Of a stretch of DNA of 64,000 nucleotides, positions 61,608-64,000 are shown in pieces; position 1 is the stretch's first letter, and every line of letters begins with the position of its first letter. The notes under the pieces were generated by a model. The model did not search any database, was not told where the DNA came from, and saw only the letters and a list, made by a program, of their open reading frames with translations. The DNA comes from Lunatibacter salilacus (lineage in GTDB: Bacteria > Bacteroidota > Bacteroidia > Cytophagales > Cyclobacteriaceae): the NCBI RefSeq assembly GCF_009797935.1, contig NZ_VOLC01000011.1, positions 125,678 through 189,677 on the forward strand, read 5' to 3'. The position numbers and the translations under genes were made by a program.

Positions 61608-62193
61608 TAGATTTGAATTACTTTTTGAAAACCTAATGGATAGATTTAAGAAGGATCTACCTAATTACCTTACATACCACAATGCAGCACATACCCGGTA
61701 TGTTTTGGATAAAGCGAGGCTTATTGCTAAAGAAGAAAAAGTCGAAGGAGATCAATTGGAACTAGTTCAGATAGCTGCATTGTATCATGACAGTGGATTC
61801 TTGAATGGGATGGTTGACCATGAAAATGAAGGATGTGAAATCGCTAAAGCGGAACTTCCATTATACGGGTTCAGTGCATTACAAATCCAGGAAATCTGCC
61901 AAATGATAACCGCCACCAAAATCCCCCAAAGGCCTCAAAATCTGTTGGGAAGAATTGTAGCAGATGCGGACTTGGAATACCTGGGGACTGACTTGTTTGA
62001 TCTAGGTTCTCAACGACTTTTTGATGAGTTGAGGAATTTTAATACTAGTTTAACCCATATGGAGTGGCTTAAAATTCAAATCGGGTTTTTGGAGTCTCAT
62101 CAATATCATACTGACTACTGCCAAGAATTTCGGCAACCAAAGAAAATGGAACATCTTGCAAGGCTAAAAGAGGAATTCCTTACTGCTCGATAA
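61594..62193 (+). CDS. HD-domain phosphohydrolase resembling the N-terminal half of Pycsar effectors
   Basis: A 199-residue protein starting with GTG at 61594, overlapping the YitT stop by 14 nt; an ATG at 61633 is an alternative. Its HD signature is complete: His in LTYHNAAHTRYV, HD in ALYHDSGFLN, then HENEGCEIAK, and the final Asp in RIVADADLEYLG. The stretch ITATKIPQRPQNLLGRIVADAD and LESHQYHTDYCQEFR closely follows the HD half of Bacteroidota 'Pycsar effector family' proteins, but no membrane half is attached. It should hydrolyse a nucleotide phosphate or a cyclic nucleotide. The gene at 52860-53426 encodes the complementary half. The YitT neighbour has no known link. Confidence 0.85.
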   Translation: MGTDNRFELLFENLMDRFKKDLPNYLTYHNAAHTRYVLDKARLIAKEEKVEGDQLELVQIAALYHDSGFLNGMVDHENEGCEIAKAELPLYGFSALQIQEICQMITATKIPQRPQNLLGRIVADADLEYLGTDLFDLGSQRLFDELRNFNTSLTHMEWLKIQIGFLESHQYHTDYCQEFRQPKKMEHLARLKEEFLTAR

Positions 62194-62337
62194 AGACGTA
62201 TAATGTATGAAGGTGACTTTTGTTTTGTTCGTATTATTTTAACTCAATTCCAGCGTTCAGCCAATTCGAAGTGTTCCCAAAATACAGTTTAATCGATATT
62301 TCATTCCTAATCAATAAATAAGTTTTGAAGGCAAGCG

Positions 62338-62715
62338 ATGAGACAAAGGGAGAAAACTATTGAAGAATATATTGCTGCCTACAATACGTTTGCCGTACAG
62401 AAAATGATTGAAAATTTTTCTGATGAAATAGTATTTGAAAATATTCAGGCGGGGGAAGTAACGATGAGGCTGGAGGGGTTAAAAGCATTTGAGAAGCAAG
62501 CGGAAGAGGTAAAAGGTCTTTTTTCAGAAAGACAGCAAACAATTATAAAAATTATTCATAGAGAAGCCGAAACAGAAATCGAAATAAACTATTTTGGTGT
62601 AATAGCTAAAGATTTACCAAATGGAATGAAAAAGGGTCAAGAAATTAAATTGAAAGGCAAATCAATTTTTGAATTTAAAGGCTCCAAAATAGTGAAGTTG
62701 ATCGATATTAGCTAA
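62338..62715 (+). CDS. NTF2/SnoaL-like cytoplasmic protein
   Basis: A 125-residue single-domain protein without signal peptide. Features are TIEEYIAAYNTFAVQKMIEN, FSDEIVFENIQAGEVTMRLE, and a beta-rich end GVIAKDLPNGMKKGQEIKLK then GKSIFEFKGSKIVKLIDIS. This matches the nuclear-transport-factor-2-like family (SnoaL-type), usual length. Ligand or reaction unknown. It is about 145 nt downstream of the HD gene on the same strand, perhaps with a separate promoter. A hairpin follows at 62785-62818. Confidence 0.82.
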   Translation: MRQREKTIEEYIAAYNTFAVQKMIENFSDEIVFENIQAGEVTMRLEGLKAFEKQAEEVKGLFSERQQTIIKIIHREAETEIEINYFGVIAKDLPNGMKKGQEIKLKGKSIFEFKGSKIVKLIDIS

Positions 62716-62784
62716 AGATGATTGCCATTTGGTTTCTATAAATCGATAATTCAAAAATTTAAACCGTACCTCTATGGAAAGTAG

Positions 62785-62818
62785 TGGGGCAGCCCTTTCG
62801 TCCAAAAAGGCTGCCCCA
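62785..62818. terminator. GC-rich hairpin between convergent genes
   Basis: TGGGGCAGCC (62785-62794) pairs perfectly with GGCTGCCCCA (62809-62818) around a 14-nt loop. There is no T-tract on either side, so termination is likely but not certain; it could serve both converging genes. Confidence 0.6.
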
Positions 62819-62869
62819 CATAAAAGGATAAACTCGATTTTTAGAAATAGGGATCTCCCCTTTAAAAAA

Positions 62870-64000
62870 CTAATCAGTGATTACCTGTACATCTTTAAAC
62901 ATAAAGGGATTATCACTCAGTCTTAAAGACTTTCCGCTTTCGGTAGTCACATTTTTCAAAATAACTTCCTTGGTGCGGATATAGGGAAATTGTTCCACAT
63001 AGGAATCGTCTGTCATTTGTGGGTTGAAATTTGCAAATATGGACGGACCCTGATAATTCTCGGGATGGTTGGAATCGTCAATGTGGAGGGATTCAATAGT
63101 GATTCGTTCCGGCATATAGCTGGTATAGCCGAAATCATGTTGGCCTGAATTGGATCCCCCGATCAGACTGGCACTGACTGGTCTGCCACCCGCCGGTACG
63201 AATTTGCAGTTGCGGATGATGATTTCTCCCTGCCAGGTACTTCCATAGTCAGAACGTAAATTGATAAGACTTCTTCCGTTGATGGTGGAATTTTCAACGG
63301 TAAAGGTTCCACTGCCAATGGCGTTTATTCCCTGATGGCCCAGGGTAGAATTACGGATGGTAGCATTGGCGACACCCATGTGGGCATCAAATCGGGAAAA
63401 GACACAATTGTCTAAAACTAAATTCTTGCAGTAGTTGGAACCCATCAGGCCCCAGTACGTATTGTCGTTGATATCATTTGTTTGGCGGCCGTTAATGAAA
63501 GAAACATTAAGGGCCCGTCCGAGAGAGATGTCATAAGTTCCCATGGAAACTGGCGCATTCGCAGCACCTATCGTTTGGTAGGTTTTGTGCCCTGTAAGTA
63601 AAGCATTCTGAACGGTAACGTAGGCGCATTCATTGATATTGAGGAATCCGCCATATGGGGCGCCATGATCTCCTTCCTCTATAACCCGATGTTCAATTCC
63701 ATCAACAAGCACATTCGACCTTCTGATCGCAATCCCCCGACTGTAATACGTATACTTTGATTCAGCCCGATTGGCGATGGTAGTGAATTTCCCTCCGGTG
63801 ATATTAAGGGTAGTTTCGTCAAGTGGGAGGGCGGTAATAGTCGTGATATTGTCGAAGTTCCAAATAATCGGGGCATCCATATCCACATTGCCTTCCTTGT
63901 CTACAATAAAGATATCAGTCTGGGGAGATCCGTTATTCTGATTTAGCCCGTATCGGATATAACGTTTTACCTCGGCATTGGTCACTGTTACAAGGCAAGT
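62870..64000 (-). CDS. Right-handed parallel beta-helix protein, 5' end outside window
   Basis: At least 377 residues; the frame stays open to the right edge, and the GTG at 63985 is probably internal because coding potential (TCLVTVTNAEVKRYIRYGLN) continues beyond it. The sequence is built of short beta-helix coils with repeating hydrophobic pairs and Asn/Gly turns, such as LNITGGKFTTIANR, VTVQNALLTGHKTYQTIG, NLVLDNCVFSRFDAHMG and FTVENSTINGRSLINLRS. This fold is shared by pectate-lyase-like polysaccharide lyases, epimerases and adhesins. No catalytic motif is obvious in the visible part and the N-terminal signal is missing, so function cannot be set. Confidence 0.82.
   Translation of the reverse strand, partial: TCLVTVTNAEVKRYIRYGLNQNNGSPQTDIFIVDKEGNVDMDAPIIWNFDNITTITALPLDETTLNITGGKFTTIANRAESKYTYYSRGIAIRRSNVLVDGIEHRVIEEGDHGAPYGGFLNINECAYVTVQNALLTGHKTYQTIGAANAPVSMGTYDISLGRALNVSFINGRQTNDINDNTYWGLMGSNYCKNLVLDNCVFSRFDAHMGVANATIRNSTLGHQGINAIGSGTFTVENSTINGRSLINLRSDYGSTWQGEIIIRNCKFVPAGGRPVSASLIGGSNSGQHDFGYTSYMPERITIESLHIDDSNHPENYQGPSIFANFNPQMTDDSYVEQFPYIRTKEVILKNVTTESGKSLRLSDNPFMFKDVQVITD

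Noticed and set aside
51589-62193. Complete Pycsar phage-defence operon
   Set aside because: A DUF5706 protein and an HD protein are present but no cyclase gene is found, and the two genes are not adjacent, so a defence system cannot be claimed.

Overview
The window comes from a Gram-negative member of the Bacteroidota, most likely order Cytophagales and plausibly family Cyclobacteriaceae (this placement is inference). Supporting signs are a SusC/SusD pair with a hybrid two-component regulator, a type IX secretion (T9SS) type B C-terminal domain next to a PorP/SprF protein, many lipoproteins, DUF4292/DUF4136/DUF417/YfhO families, Bacteroidota-type promoter motifs (TTTG/TTTT, then TAnnTTTG) and few Shine-Dalgarno sequences. 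No rRNA, tRNA, CRISPR array, transposase or prophage gene was seen.

Left part (1-8.2 kb, all minus strand): housekeeping genes gatA (cut by the window edge, TTG start), tatA, an EnvC-like divisome factor, a DUF4292 lipoprotein, a TPR lipoprotein-type protein and dut. A polysaccharide flippase and an enoyl-CoA hydratase follow. Three tandem imperfect palindromes sit between dut and the flippase. From 8.5 to 17.3 kb come a Thermus-type isocitrate dehydrogenase (plus strand, with its own terminator) and a surface-polysaccharide group: two glycosyltransferases, a second flippase, a SAM methyltransferase and a YfhO-type membrane protein. At 17.4-22.8 kb PorP/SprF overlaps the gene for a 1461-residue T9SS-secreted adhesin.

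Middle part (22.8-32 kb): a Gfo/Idh/MocA oxidoreductase, a single-domain response regulator, an NO-detoxifying flavohemoprotein with a clear palindromic operator at its promoter, a DUF417 (RclC-like) membrane protein, an RsbQ-like hydrolase translationally coupled to a PAS histidine kinase, and a YncE-like propeller lipoprotein. Intergenic spaces here hold a dispersed palindromic repeat family. From 32.1 to 44.5 kb lies a fructan utilization locus: sensor/regulator (HTCS), sugar transporter, SusC, SusD, GH32 fructanase, second sugar transporter. Terminators follow SusD, GH32 and the last transporter, so the parts can be expressed at different levels.

Right part (44.7-64 kb): a propeller lipoprotein, a broken RraA-like gene, and a three-gene cassette of a heme-monooxygenase-like protein, a stand-alone CarH-type B12 photoreceptor domain and a histidine kinase. 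Then come gamma-glutamyltransferase, two divergent CotH-like paralogs around a Pycsar-effector-type membrane protein, a purple-acid-phosphatase-like enzyme with an alcohol dehydrogenase, a DUF4136 lipoprotein, a nucleoside hydrolase, an intact DUF6922 antitoxin next to a decayed AbiEii toxin, two NTF2-like proteins, YitT with an HD phosphohydrolase, and a beta-helix protein cut by the right edge. The strongest leads are the B12/heme/kinase cassette, the RsbQ-PAS kinase pair and the CotH-PycTM-CotH group.
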